In this document: positions 35,559-43,035 of the stretch, one piece after another
Numbering within the stretch: the first letter of the stretch is position 1
Layout of the letters: the number at the start of each line of letters is the position of its first letter
From: Leptospiraceae bacterium
GTDB lineage: Bacteria; Spirochaetota; Leptospiria; Leptospirales; Leptospiraceae
Assembly (NCBI GenBank): GCA_017996175.1
Contig: JAGOHK010000002.1
Span: 1 to 64,000, forward strand
DNA length: 64,000 nucleotides
Reading direction: 5' to 3'
Translations under genes and position numbers: made by a program
Notes under the pieces: model-generated
The model's database searches: none
What the model was told of the DNA's origin: nothing
The model's input: only the letters and a program-made list of their open reading frames with translations

Positions 35559-36431
35559 TTATAGTGCGCCTAATTGCTCTTTTGCGTCATTGTATCCCAT
35601 TTCGATTAAGGAATCTGCTTGTAAATGACTGAAATTTAAAATACTTCTGAGCCCTAAAAAATTTTTAGGGCTAACAGCTCTTATTCTAATATTTTTATTT
35701 TGAATCAAATACTCAAAGAATGAGAGGAGTGATTTTTTTTCATTTGTGTCTTCAGAAAAATCAACACTAGAACGAATTGCCTGGTAAGAAGAAATTAGTG
35801 TCATTTCAAAAACTCTCTCCAGTGCCTCCTTTCTTGATTTAGGAAGTTCCATCTGAACTTTTCCAACGGGAGAAAGTAATACCACAATAATATCTTTTGC
35901 ATCTTCATCTATCGCAGGAGCAATCGGGGTATTCGCCATTAGCCCCCCATCCCAATAAGGTTCTCCATTTACATATTGCCAGGGAAATACAACTGGAATA
36001 GCGGAAGATGCCATAAGATGTTGAATCCCAATTTCTTCATTAGAAAAATATACTAACTCGGAGCTACTTACGTTTACCGCAGAAATAAAAATTTTAGCAT
36101 TAGAATTTCGTAACTTCCCAAAATCCAATTCACGAGCTAAAAGTCGCTTTAATGGTGTCGTGTCAACCATAGGAGCAAATCGTTTTAAAAAAATATCCTT
36201 TATCGTTTGCCAGAGAGAATACCGCATTACATTACCTGTCTCAATATTACGCCAGAGTTCAATTAGTTTTTCTGGACTAAACCCACATCCTAGAGCAGTC
36301 GCATTTAAAGCACCTACTGAGGTTCCGCAAATTACATCGGGGACAAATTTTTGTTCAGAAAGATATTTATATACCCCAGCTTGATAAGCTCCGCGAGCCC
36401 CACCACCTGATAAAATCAAAGCTTTTTTCAT
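35559..36431 (-). CDS. Patatin-like phospholipase
   Basis: Cytoplasmic lipid acyl hydrolase of 290 residues. Oxyanion hole SGGGARGAYQAG (residues 8-19), nucleophile Ser38 in GTSVGALNA, and Asp about residue 160 in YWDGGLMANTP. All catalytic elements are present and length matches single-domain RssA/YlbK-type proteins. It is the first gene of a two-gene operon with the GH5 enzyme and is divergent from argB. Confidence 0.92.
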   Translation of the reverse strand: MKKALILSGGGARGAYQAGVYKYLSEQKFVPDVICGTSVGALNATALGCGFSPEKLIELWRNIETGNVMRYSLWQTIKDIFLKRFAPMVDTTPLKRLLARELDFGKLRNSNAKIFISAVNVSSSELVYFSNEEIGIQHLMASSAIPVVFPWQYVNGEPYWDGGLMANTPIAPAIDEDAKDIIVVLLSPVGKVQMELPKSRKEALERVFEMTLISSYQAIRSSVDFSEDTNEKKSLLSFFEYLIQNKNIRIRAVSPKNFLGLRSILNFSHLQADSLIEMGYNDAKEQLGAL

Positions 36432-36517
36432 ACGTCCACTTTAGAGAAAGGACTACTCATCTCAAGAATAAAAAAAACTTTTAAGATTTGTCCCTTGCAA
36501 AAATATAGAATCCTACC

Positions 36518-37390
36518 ATGGAAGAAAATATTTCGAAAATCAAAAACATATTAGAAGCCCTACCTTATATTACAGAATTCGCCAATAAAATCATCGTTGT
36601 TAAATATGGTGGGGCTGCGATGGTAAAAGACGATTTAAAAGAATCCTTTGCAAGAGATATTGTTCTTTTAAAATACTTAGGAATACACCCTATCATAGTT
36701 CATGGTGGTGGACCGGAAATAAATCAAATCCTCGACATATTAAAATTACCCGTTAAATTTGTGAGAGGTAATAGAGTCACAGACAAACAAACCATGGAAG
36801 TTGTGGAAATGGTATTATCTGGAAAATTAAACAAACAGATTGTTAGCCTCATCAATTCTAAGGGTGGAAACTCTGTCGGAATTTCCGGTCGTGACGGTAA
36901 ACTCGCCATTGCCGAAATCCAAAAAATTGAAGTTACGGATGAAAGCGGTAAACCTGAATTAGTCGACGTTGGATTTGTAGGTAAAATCACCAGAGTAAAC
37001 AAAACATTTCTAGAATCTCTACTGAGTGCGGATATTATTCCAGTCATATCTCCAGTCGCCGAGGATAATACTGGTCAAGCGCTCAATATCAATGCCGACA
37101 CTATGGCTGGTGCAATCGCAGGAACACTCGGCGCCGAAAAATTAATCCTATTAACCGATACTCCCGGAATTTTAATCAAAGGAAATCTTGCCGATTCTCT
37201 GAGCGAATTGCAAGTTAATGAATACATTTCTTCAGGCGATATTTCCGGCGGTATGATTCCAAAAGTAGAATGTTGTTTGGACGCGATTCAAAACGGTGTC
37301 AAAAAAACTCATATCATAGATGGAAGGGTGCCCCACTCTCTGCTAATAGAATTGTTTACGACAACTGGAATTGGTACGTTGATCGGATAA
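36518..37390 (+). CDS. argB: Acetylglutamate kinase
   Basis: Second step of arginine synthesis, phosphorylation of N-acetylglutamate. 290 residues. Motifs: [10 protein letters not shown] (ATP-binding Lys and Gly loop), [13 protein letters not shown] (substrate loop), [27 protein letters not shown] and [18 protein letters not shown] (AAK-family C-terminal signature). Full length. The C-terminal region with [17 protein letters not shown] is also typical. Stands alone; no other arg gene is close. Confidence 0.97.
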   Translation: MEENISKIKNILEALPYITEFANKIIVVKYGGAAMVKDDLKESFARDIVLLKYLGIHPIIVHGGGPEINQILDILKLPVKFVRGNRVTDKQTMEVVEMVLSGKLNKQIVSLINSKGGNSVGISGRDGKLAIAEIQKIEVTDESGKPELVDVGFVGKITRVNKTFLESLLSADIIPVISPVAEDNTGQALNINADTMAGAIAGTLGAEKLILLTDTPGILIKGNLADSLSELQVNEYISSGDISGGMIPKVECCLDAIQNGVKKTHIIDGRVPHSLLIELFTTTGIGTLIG

Positions 37391-37442
37391 TCAATATTTG
37401 CCAAATGCTTTTATGATAAATCAAATACCTAAACGACCCGAA

Positions 37443-38648
37443 ATGAAATATATCTTTTTACTATTACTAGTTAGTACGTCCTTAATATCCCAAAGCATCG
37501 TCAACAAAATCGGTGGCGCTTCCTCGAAAAATCCAGGGGATTTTTTTAGACAGGCAAGTCCAGAAGCAATCGCACTGACGAAGAGAAGTTACGAAGGATT
37601 AGACACTACCAGAATAAGAGATTTTCATACACATATCGTAGGAATCGAAGAAAATAAAAATGGAACTTTTGTAAATCCCAGAATGCAATCAGCCTGGCAC
37701 TTTAAAGAATACATTCGATTTAAAATTTATGCAAGTGCATTAAAAATAAAAAATCTCAACAATGCAGATGCAGAGGCAGTAGAAAGACTAACTAGCCTTA
37801 TCCGCAGTATAGATAATCATGGAAAACATTATTTATTAGCACTAGACAAATATTATACCTTAGATGGAGCACTGAACTTAAAAAAGACTGAATTCTATGT
37901 TCCAAATGAGTATGTTTACAATCTGGCTAAGGCAAATCCTGATCTTTTTATCCCAACGATTTCCATCCATCCTTATAGAAAAGATGCATTACAAGAACTA
38001 GACAAATGGGGGAAACTTGGGATTAAACTCATGAAGTGGCTCCCTAACTCTCAGGGAATTGACCCATCAAATCCACAACTTGAACCTTTCTATAAAAAAT
38101 TGATTCAGTACAATATAACCTTACTATCTCACGCAGGGGAAGAAAAAGCAGTAGAGGCAGAAGAAGACCAAATATATGGCAATCCCCTCCTACTCCGTTA
38201 TCCGCTTAGTCTAGGCGTAAAAATTATAATAGCTCACTGTGGCAGTTTAGGAACTAACATAGACTTAGAAAGTCAGGATAAAAAGGAAGTGGATAATTTT
38301 GATTTGTTCCTACGCCTAATGGATGACCCAAAATATAAAACGAATCTTTTTGCTGACATCTCTGCCGTAATTCAATTCAACCGAGACAAAAAAGTTCTAG
38401 AGACTTTACTAACAAGACAGGATTTACACCCAAGACTCGTTCATGGAAGCGATTACCCATTACCCGCAGTAAATTTAGTAATACGTCTAGGTAGACTAGT
38501 TGACATGGGATTTATTACCAAAGAAGAACAAAAAGCCTTAAAAGAAATTTATGACTATAATCCCCTGCTCTTTGAGTTTGTTCTCAAAAGAACTGTTCGG
38601 TGGCAGGGAAACAAATTCGCTGATTTAATATTTATGGGAAATCCATAG
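37443..38648 (+). CDS. Exported amidohydrolase-superfamily protein (TIM-barrel)
   Basis: Probable metal-dependent hydrolase of 401 residues. I choose ATG 37443 because it gives a clean signal peptide (YIFLLLLVSTSLISQS); earlier in-frame starts (TTG 37398, ATG 37413) add 10-15 residues. Metal-site motifs: DFHTHIVG (HxH), a His in LLSHAGEE, IIAHCGSLG, and LVHGSDYPLP with the final Asp. This set is characteristic of Amidohydro_2 (decarboxylase/hydrolase) proteins. Substrate unknown. It follows argB by about 50 bp on the same strand. Confidence 0.78.
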   Translation: MKYIFLLLLVSTSLISQSIVNKIGGASSKNPGDFFRQASPEAIALTKRSYEGLDTTRIRDFHTHIVGIEENKNGTFVNPRMQSAWHFKEYIRFKIYASALKIKNLNNADAEAVERLTSLIRSIDNHGKHYLLALDKYYTLDGALNLKKTEFYVPNEYVYNLAKANPDLFIPTISIHPYRKDALQELDKWGKLGIKLMKWLPNSQGIDPSNPQLEPFYKKLIQYNITLLSHAGEEKAVEAEEDQIYGNPLLLRYPLSLGVKIIIAHCGSLGTNIDLESQDKKEVDNFDLFLRLMDDPKYKTNLFADISAVIQFNRDKKVLETLLTRQDLHPRLVHGSDYPLPAVNLVIRLGRLVDMGFITKEEQKALKEIYDYNPLLFEFVLKRTVRWQGNKFADLIFMGNP

Positions 38649-38665
38649 TTGTGTCTTTTTTAAAT

Positions 38666-38709
38666 CAATCTAATGGGACTTGACAAAGTCGCATTAGATT
38701 GAAAATAAT
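38666..38709 (+). promoter_or_regulatory. Promoter with overlapping 36-bp near-perfect palindrome
   Basis: Arms CAATCTAATGGGACTT (38666-38681) and AAGTCGCATTAGATTG (38686-38701) match at 15 of 16 positions around a 4-nt centre. TTGACA (38680-38685) lies in the centre, and AATAAT (38704-38709) follows after 18 bp. The palindrome would cover the -35 and spacer of the radical SAM gene, as an operator for a dimeric repressor would. There is no T-run on either strand, which argues against a terminator. Confidence 0.6.
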
Positions 38710-38736
38710 TTCTAAAACTCAAGATGAGGCAAAAAC

Positions 38737-39852
38737 TTGGAAGAAAACTATTCTAACTTAGCGAAAAGAATTCAAAAATTTCTCAAGGATTTGCGAAATA
38801 AATCTGAATCTGAAAGAGAAAATTTTTCCGTTGATAAACCCGTATGTACCGAGATTAGAAAAACACAATACAAAGGCGAACTTGTAGAAAAACTAATTAT
38901 ATTTTTACGCGGAACGGGTTGTTCCTCTATAGAACAAAATGGCGGCTGCACGTTTTGCGGTTTTTATTCTGCGACCAATCATGGCATCAAATTAGAACGT
39001 AAGAATTTTCTAAATCAATTACAATTTGCATTTGACTTACATAAAAAAGAACTAGACCGGTTTCCAATCATTAGCCTCTACAACGATGGGAGTATGTTAT
39101 CCGAACATGAAATTAGTTTAGATGTTACGCTTGAAATGATTCGAACACTTTCGACATTTCAAAATCTCAGACTTATCACAACAGAATCCAAACTCCAAGA
39201 TATCACAGAAGAAAAAATATTACGAATAAAAAATGCAACGAATAAGGAATTAGAATTATCCTTCGGTTTTGAATCCTCCGACCCAATAGTAAGAAGACTT
39301 TGTATAAACAAAAATTTTACAAATAACAAAGTAGTGGAAGTTTCCCAATTACTAAAAACACATAACTTCGGTTGCACTGCCCTACTCATGTTAAAACCTC
39401 CTTTTTTAAGTGAACAAGAAGCAATAGACGACGCAGTAAAAAGTTTAGAATTTTTAGAAAGAACTGAAGTCAACCGAATTGACATTGAACTCCCAACAGT
39501 AGAAGCATTCACACTAACGCATGAATTATGGAAAAATGATTTATATAAACCAATCAAACTCTGGTCTGTTGTAGAAATTCTAAAACGAAAACACCAATTA
39601 AATCTAAAGAAGAAAATCTACGTTAGCCCCGCCAACTATACAGTCAAAGCAATCGCCGTCTCATCGAATTGCGATCACTGCAATGAAAAATTTTCTACTC
39701 TCTTCATGGAATACAATCAAACAAACGATATTTCGGTTTTTGCAAATGTTTCCTGTGAATGTAAACAGGAATGGACGAAAAGATTAATTCCATCCAGTCT
39801 AGAGCAACTTTCATTAGTTGAAAGAGTGGAAAAAATGATGGGCACAATCTAA
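38737..39852 (+). CDS. Radical SAM protein, archaeosine-synthase-subunit-like
   Basis: Protein of 371 residues starting at TTG (GATGAGG upstream). The 4Fe-4S site is GTGCSSIEQNGGCTFCGFYS: Cys-x8-Cys-x2-Cys, a spacing different from the classical CxxxCxxC and, to my memory, typical of the TIGR01210/RaSEA-like radical SAM group. Further blocks: ISLYNDGSML, LELSFGFESSD and MLKPPFLSEQEAI. The C-terminal CDHCNEKF and VSCEC could hold a second metal. The true substrate in bacteria is unknown. It has its own promoter with a palindromic operator. Confidence 0.75.
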   Translation: MEENYSNLAKRIQKFLKDLRNKSESERENFSVDKPVCTEIRKTQYKGELVEKLIIFLRGTGCSSIEQNGGCTFCGFYSATNHGIKLERKNFLNQLQFAFDLHKKELDRFPIISLYNDGSMLSEHEISLDVTLEMIRTLSTFQNLRLITTESKLQDITEEKILRIKNATNKELELSFGFESSDPIVRRLCINKNFTNNKVVEVSQLLKTHNFGCTALLMLKPPFLSEQEAIDDAVKSLEFLERTEVNRIDIELPTVEAFTLTHELWKNDLYKPIKLWSVVEILKRKHQLNLKKKIYVSPANYTVKAIAVSSNCDHCNEKFSTLFMEYNQTNDISVFANVSCECKQEWTKRLIPSSLEQLSLVERVEKMMGTI

Positions 39853-39881
39853 AAAATATCCAAATTTATTAGAATTTTTTC

Positions 39882-39919
39882 TTGACAAAACAATCTACCA
39901 TACCATACTACTGGTATGG
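39882..39919 (+). promoter_or_regulatory. Autoregulatory promoter/operator of toxin-antitoxin module 1, apparently leaderless
   Basis: TTGACA (39882-39887), 16 bp, CATACT (39904-39909), 6 bp, then the antitoxin ATG at 39916, so the start codon is at the predicted +1. A perfect 8-bp inverted repeat CCATACCA/TGGTATGG (39898-39905 and 39912-39919) covers the -10 and the start codon and is a likely binding site for the antitoxin dimer. No Shine-Dalgarno is present. Confidence 0.65.
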
Positions 39920-40182
39920 CTACTATGACTTTAAAATCTACTTTCACCTTAGACAAGGACACAAACGAAGCTATTCGAAGTCTAGCATTAAATTGGAAGG
40001 TTTCGCAGGCAGAAGTTGTCCGTAAGTCTATTCAGCTTGCACTAAACGAAGTAGCTACACAAAAGACTCGTTCTCCTCTAGCTATTCTTGCGTCTTTAGA
40101 AAAAAAGAAAAAAGCTTCTCCAAAGGAAATTTTAGCATTCAAGAAAATAGTCGAAGCAAATAAAAAAGGCTGGGATATTTGA
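39916..40182 (+). CDS. Ribbon-helix-helix-type antitoxin
   Basis: Antitoxin of 88 residues. N-terminus STFTLDKDTNEAIRSLALNW followed by KVSQAEVVRKSIQLAL is a ribbon-helix-helix DNA-binding fold; the Lys-rich C-terminus (KKKKASPKEILAFKK) would wrap the toxin. It overlaps the toxin gene by 4 bp (TTGA), so translation is coupled. Alternative start: ATG three codons downstream. See the promoter entry for the leaderless arrangement. Confidence 0.8.
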   Translation: MATMTLKSTFTLDKDTNEAIRSLALNWKVSQAEVVRKSIQLALNEVATQKTRSPLAILASLEKKKKASPKEILAFKKIVEANKKGWDI

Positions 40183-40565
40183 GTAATAAATCTCTACATC
40201 TAGACACAAATTGTCTCATTGATCTACTACTTGGAAACAACAAAACCCGCAGTGTTTTAAAGACCAAATTGTTGGCAGGTTGGAACTGCTCTACAAGTGC
40301 AATCGCTTGGCATGAATTTGTATGTGGACCTTTAACACAAGAAAAGCGACAAGACATCTGGGATTTTTTAGAGGGAAGAATTCTTCCTCTTGACTTCGCA
40401 ATAGCAGAATTAGCCACCGAAATTTTCAACAAAACAGGACGCAAAAAAGGCTCCAAGCCAGATTGTATCATCGCCGCAACGGCTATTCATCATAAGGCGA
40501 AGTTGCTCACTTGGAACAAAGTTGATTTTAAGAGTATGAAGAAGTTGGGGCTGGAGTTAGTGTAG
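40179..40565 (+). CDS. PIN-domain toxin (VapC-like RNase)
   Basis: Toxin of 128 residues starting at TTG in the antitoxin stop (TTGA). PIN acidic residues: first Asp in LHLDTNCLIDLL, Glu in AWHEFV, Asp in KPDCIIAATA and a final Asp in NKVDFKSM. VapC proteins cut tRNA or rRNA with Mg2+. The stop TAG is directly followed by the left terminal repeat of the 259-bp element. Confidence 0.85.
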   Translation: MSNKSLHLDTNCLIDLLLGNNKTRSVLKTKLLAGWNCSTSAIAWHEFVCGPLTQEKRQDIWDFLEGRILPLDFAIAELATEIFNKTGRKKGSKPDCIIAATAIHHKAKLLTWNKVDFKSMKKLGLELV

Positions 40566-40824
40566 CGGCATCTCGATACAATTTTCGCTACTCAATTTTG
40601 AATAGTCTGCCTTCGACAACTTTTTTTAAGTAAACGCGAAAATCACTCGATGACCAAACTTTTTAGCATTGTCAAACTTTTACTAATTCTAGTGAATGAG
40701 AGATTCTTTTATAGAGGATAATTAAAAGTAAACCGATAACGAAAGAATCCGGTCGCCGAGTGATTGCGACTTATCCATTTGAGTTTGAACTTTAAGCGAT
40801 AGTCGCAATCGTATCGAGGTGCCG
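40566..40824. mobile_element. MITE-like 259-bp element with nested inverted repeats
   Basis: Terminal inverted repeats of 18 bp with two mismatches: CGGCATCTCGATACAATT (40566-40583) and AATCGTATCGAGGTGCCG (40807-40824). Inside, AATCACTCGATGACC (40641-40655) pairs with GGTCGCCGAGTGATT (40751-40765), two mismatches, and GATTGCGACT (40762-40771) pairs perfectly with AGTCGCAATC (40801-40810). No open frame inside and no convincing target-site duplication. It sits exactly between the vapC stop and the convergent lipoprotein gene. Confidence 0.55.
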
Positions 40825-40831
40825 ACTCATT

Positions 40832-41548
40832 CTACCTTTTATGATTTTTAAGAAATTCACTATATTGTTTAAATTTAGAATAATCACTATTATCCTCTAT
40901 TCTTTTTTCCTCAGTATTTTTGTTCTGATTAAGATAATAGATTCCCGCAAATGGAATTGTAGCTGTTTTCGTAACATCATGAACGAAGTAAACAGGGATT
41001 TCAATGTAAAATATATGCATTAATTGTCCAACACCGAGAATAGGAGTAATAATAGTTAACCACATCGCGTCCTCAGTGCCTACATCTTTTGCGGTATATA
41101 GTCTATAGGGAATAAATGTATCAATAAATCCTGACAATCCACCCTGAGTGACATTTCCCTTTCGACCTGATTGATGACTTCTATCCATTGCCAATAAACT
41201 AAACCTTGTTTCATATTCTAGTCCTCCCTTCTTCCCTCTCTCATTTAATACAACACAATCTCTACTTACTTTCGGAAAATAAATTCCACCTTGCGGGTTA
41301 ATGATAACTTCCGGTAGACGAAAATGTAAAAAGAATGGATGCCTTTCCTCTTCAATTCGAACTATAATATCTTTGTTATCAGTTAAACAATCGTCTTCAG
41401 GATTTATTACTTCGTAAGTGTTTTTTAATCCAGGTCTTCCGATATACCATTCACCAAACCCACTGTACTTATTCATTTGAAAAATGGAGCAATTTATAAA
41501 TAGACTAAATAGTAAAATTGATTGAAGAAAAAAACTTATTTTACCCAT
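40832..41548 (-). CDS. Predicted lipoprotein of unknown function
   Basis: Protein of 238 residues. Signal peptide with lipobox LFINC (Cys about residue 20). The rest is soluble; 'ITPILGVGQLMHIFYIEIPVYFVHDVTKTATIPFAGIYY' (in pieces: PVYFVHDV, IPFAGIYYL) loosely resembles YceK-type lipoproteins with a hydrophobic C-terminal patch. The start overlaps the VOC gene by 13 bp. It is the last gene of the operon that begins with toxin-antitoxin module 2. Confidence 0.6.
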   Translation of the reverse strand: MGKISFFLQSILLFSLFINCSIFQMNKYSGFGEWYIGRPGLKNTYEVINPEDDCLTDNKDIIVRIEEERHPFFLHFRLPEVIINPQGGIYFPKVSRDCVVLNERGKKGGLEYETRFSLLAMDRSHQSGRKGNVTQGGLSGFIDTFIPYRLYTAKDVGTEDAMWLTIITPILGVGQLMHIFYIEIPVYFVHDVTKTATIPFAGIYYLNQNKNTEEKRIEDNSDYSKFKQYSEFLKNHKR

Positions 41549-41883
41549 AAATCAATCCCACTAATAAAAATCTTATTTGCATCAGGATCATTAATAGAAA
41601 ATTTTCCATCTTTGTTTTTAGAAAGCTCTTGGTCATACGAAATAAATTTAAGCCTTCGTATAATTTCCTCTATTGGAATTTTTATTTCTAAACCAAAAAT
41701 TAAATTTCCTTCGGCTCTTTTAGTTGATGGGTATAACTCGATAATAAAATCGTTTATCGCAAAACTATAATGCTCCACTCCATTTCCATGCTTTTCTTTT
41801 ATAGGATGAAAACCAATTGCTTCATAGAAAGCTTTGCTCTTTTTAAGATCATTGCATTTGATAACAAGATATTTGAGATTCAT
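41536..41883 (-). CDS. Glyoxalase/bleomycin-resistance (VOC) family protein
   Basis: Single VOC domain of 115 residues: LKYLVIKCNDLKKSKAFYEA IGFHP is the first beta-alpha unit, EHYSFAINDFIIELYP the strand with the metal-ligand Glu, and FSINDPDANKIFIS the last. Two such units in a dimer make the active site. Function may be antibiotic or toxin modification, but the partner residues are too variable to tell. Its ATG shares a base with the toxin stop (TAATG), so it is co-translated with toxin-antitoxin module 2, an odd cargo for such a module. Confidence 0.75.
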   Translation of the reverse strand: MNLKYLVIKCNDLKKSKAFYEAIGFHPIKEKHGNGVEHYSFAINDFIIELYPSTKRAEGNLIFGLEIKIPIEEIIRRLKFISYDQELSKNKDGKFSINDPDANKIFISGIDLWVK

Positions 41884-42311
41884 TACAAAGTCTTAAACTT
41901 CAATTCCTTTGCTACTTTGTTAAAATCTTTATCGTAAGAAAAAATAATGATCTCTTCTCCTAGTTCGTTTCGAAATTCGATAGCGGTTGATAGGTGTAAT
42001 GCGTCTAGGGTTCGACAGCCTGAGAGAATATCCTCATTAGCCACAATCTGGGTAGTAGAGGAATCAATATTTTTAGAATGAATTTCTTCGAGTAATTTAT
42101 CTAGCTCTTCTAATTTCTTATTTTTCCAAGTTGAAGTTAATTTCTTTTTATTATGAAAATAATATCGCTTAATACTAATTTTACACTCTGCCTCAAGAAG
42201 GATAGAACTGATCCGTATAGTAGAGGATTTCCATATTTCGATGGATTTCTCTAATGTTGGTTCTTGAAATATAATGGAGAGAATAACGCTGGAATCCAAA
42301 TAAACGGTCAT
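41883..42311 (-). CDS. PIN-domain toxin (VapC-like RNase)
   Basis: Toxin of 142 residues. Catalytic acids: MTVYLDSSVILSII (first Asp), Glu in SILLEAECKISI, Asp in CRTLDALHLSTAIE and final FSYDKDFNKVAKEL. The pattern LDALHLSTA is typical for VapC proteins paired with Phd-type antitoxins. It starts 1 bp after the antitoxin stop and shares a base with the VOC start. Unrelated in sequence to the toxin at 40179, so the modules are not duplicates. Confidence 0.87.
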   Translation of the reverse strand: MTVYLDSSVILSIIFQEPTLEKSIEIWKSSTIRISSILLEAECKISIKRYYFHNKKKLTSTWKNKKLEELDKLLEEIHSKNIDSSTTQIVANEDILSGCRTLDALHLSTAIEFRNELGEEIIIFSYDKDFNKVAKELKFKTL

Positions 42312-42312
42312 T

Positions 42313-42624
42313 TCAGAAACGATCAGCCCTTGTGTCGGTATGAATTTTCTTCCAGTCTATTTTACTTGGTTTATCTGAATATTTTTTCACAATCGAATCG
42401 ATTTGCGAATTATTTCTTTTTGCAAGTTTGATCTTTCCGATTTTACTTTGTTCTTCTAGGTAAACAACGGCACGTTTCTTTGAGTCATGCAAATTTTCAG
42501 AAGGTCGTTTAATCTCTGCAATCACTAGTTCATGCTCAGTGATAACTACTGTCTCACCTGCTTTTACCAAATGCAGATATCTGCTTAAATTATTCTTGAG
42601 ATTTCTAACGCCTACGGATGTCAT
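42313..42624 (-). CDS. Phd/YefM-family antitoxin
   Basis: Antitoxin of 103 residues from ATG 42624. The Phd fold is clear: SVGVRNLKNNLSRYLHLVKAG then ETVVITEHELVIAEIKRPS. The C-terminal half is charged and likely unfolded until bound to the toxin. A TTG two codons upstream is also open, but the promoter geometry puts transcription start exactly at ATG 42624. Confidence 0.87.
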   Translation of the reverse strand: MTSVGVRNLKNNLSRYLHLVKAGETVVITEHELVIAEIKRPSENLHDSKKRAVVYLEEQSKIGKIKLAKRNNSQIDSIVKKYSDKPSKIDWKKIHTDTRADRF

Positions 42625-42658
42625 AATCAAATTATAGCCACTGTAGCTATTTTGTCAA
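42624..42658 (-). promoter_or_regulatory. Consensus promoter with palindromic operator, leaderless geometry (module 2)
   Basis: On the minus strand: TTGACA (42658-42653), 16 bp, TATAAT (42636-42631), 6 bp, then ATG with its A at 42624. Both hexamers are perfect. The imperfect palindrome ATAGCTACAGTGGCTAT (42650-42634) lies between and partly over the -10, one mismatched pair. No Shine-Dalgarno. This is the same geometry as module 1. Confidence 0.75.
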
Positions 42659-42727
42659 ATTAATTAATATTCCATTTGTAAAAATTCCCCGAGTCTAAAT
42701 ACTGGAATCAATTCCGGGAGGAAAAAA

Positions 42728-43033
42728 ATGCCAATCTTTGAATACAAATGCGAAACTTGTAACAAAAAATTTGAAGTATTACAATCCAATTCTACACCTT
42801 TTACAAACTGTGACAAAATAAATGAAGGCTGCAAGCAAAACGGTATTATCCACAAGATGATTTCCTCGTTCGCGTTTTCAGGCTTTGGTGAAACTGACCT
42901 TAGCTCCTACCAAGACCGTTCGCCCTATAGCAGGCATACTTCGCCGAGTGCAACTGCAATTACAGGTTGCGGATGTCACGGAACAGCGAGTTGCCCCGGC
43001 TCTTCGATTCGTGATAAGTACGGACTGGAGTAA
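42728..43033 (+). CDS. FmdB-type zinc-ribbon protein
   Basis: Small protein of 101 residues beginning MPIFEYKCETCNKKFEVLQ, the FmdB/CxxC putative regulatory domain. In place of the usual second CxxC pair it has NCDKINEGC. The C-terminal half (GCGCHGTASCPGSSI) is Cys/Gly/Ser-rich and could bind metal or be disordered. Ribosome site GGGAGG is strong. The end of the gene carries the ribosome site (CTGGAG) for alr, whose start is 2 bp after the stop. Confidence 0.8.
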   Translation: MPIFEYKCETCNKKFEVLQSNSTPFTNCDKINEGCKQNGIIHKMISSFAFSGFGETDLSSYQDRSPYSRHTSPSATAITGCGCHGTASCPGSSIRDKYGLE

Positions 43034-43035
43034 TC

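Noticed and set aside
38666-38701. Intrinsic terminator of the amidohydrolase gene
   Set aside because: The long palindrome has no T-run on either strand and contains a TTGACA box, so an operator/promoter reading fits better.
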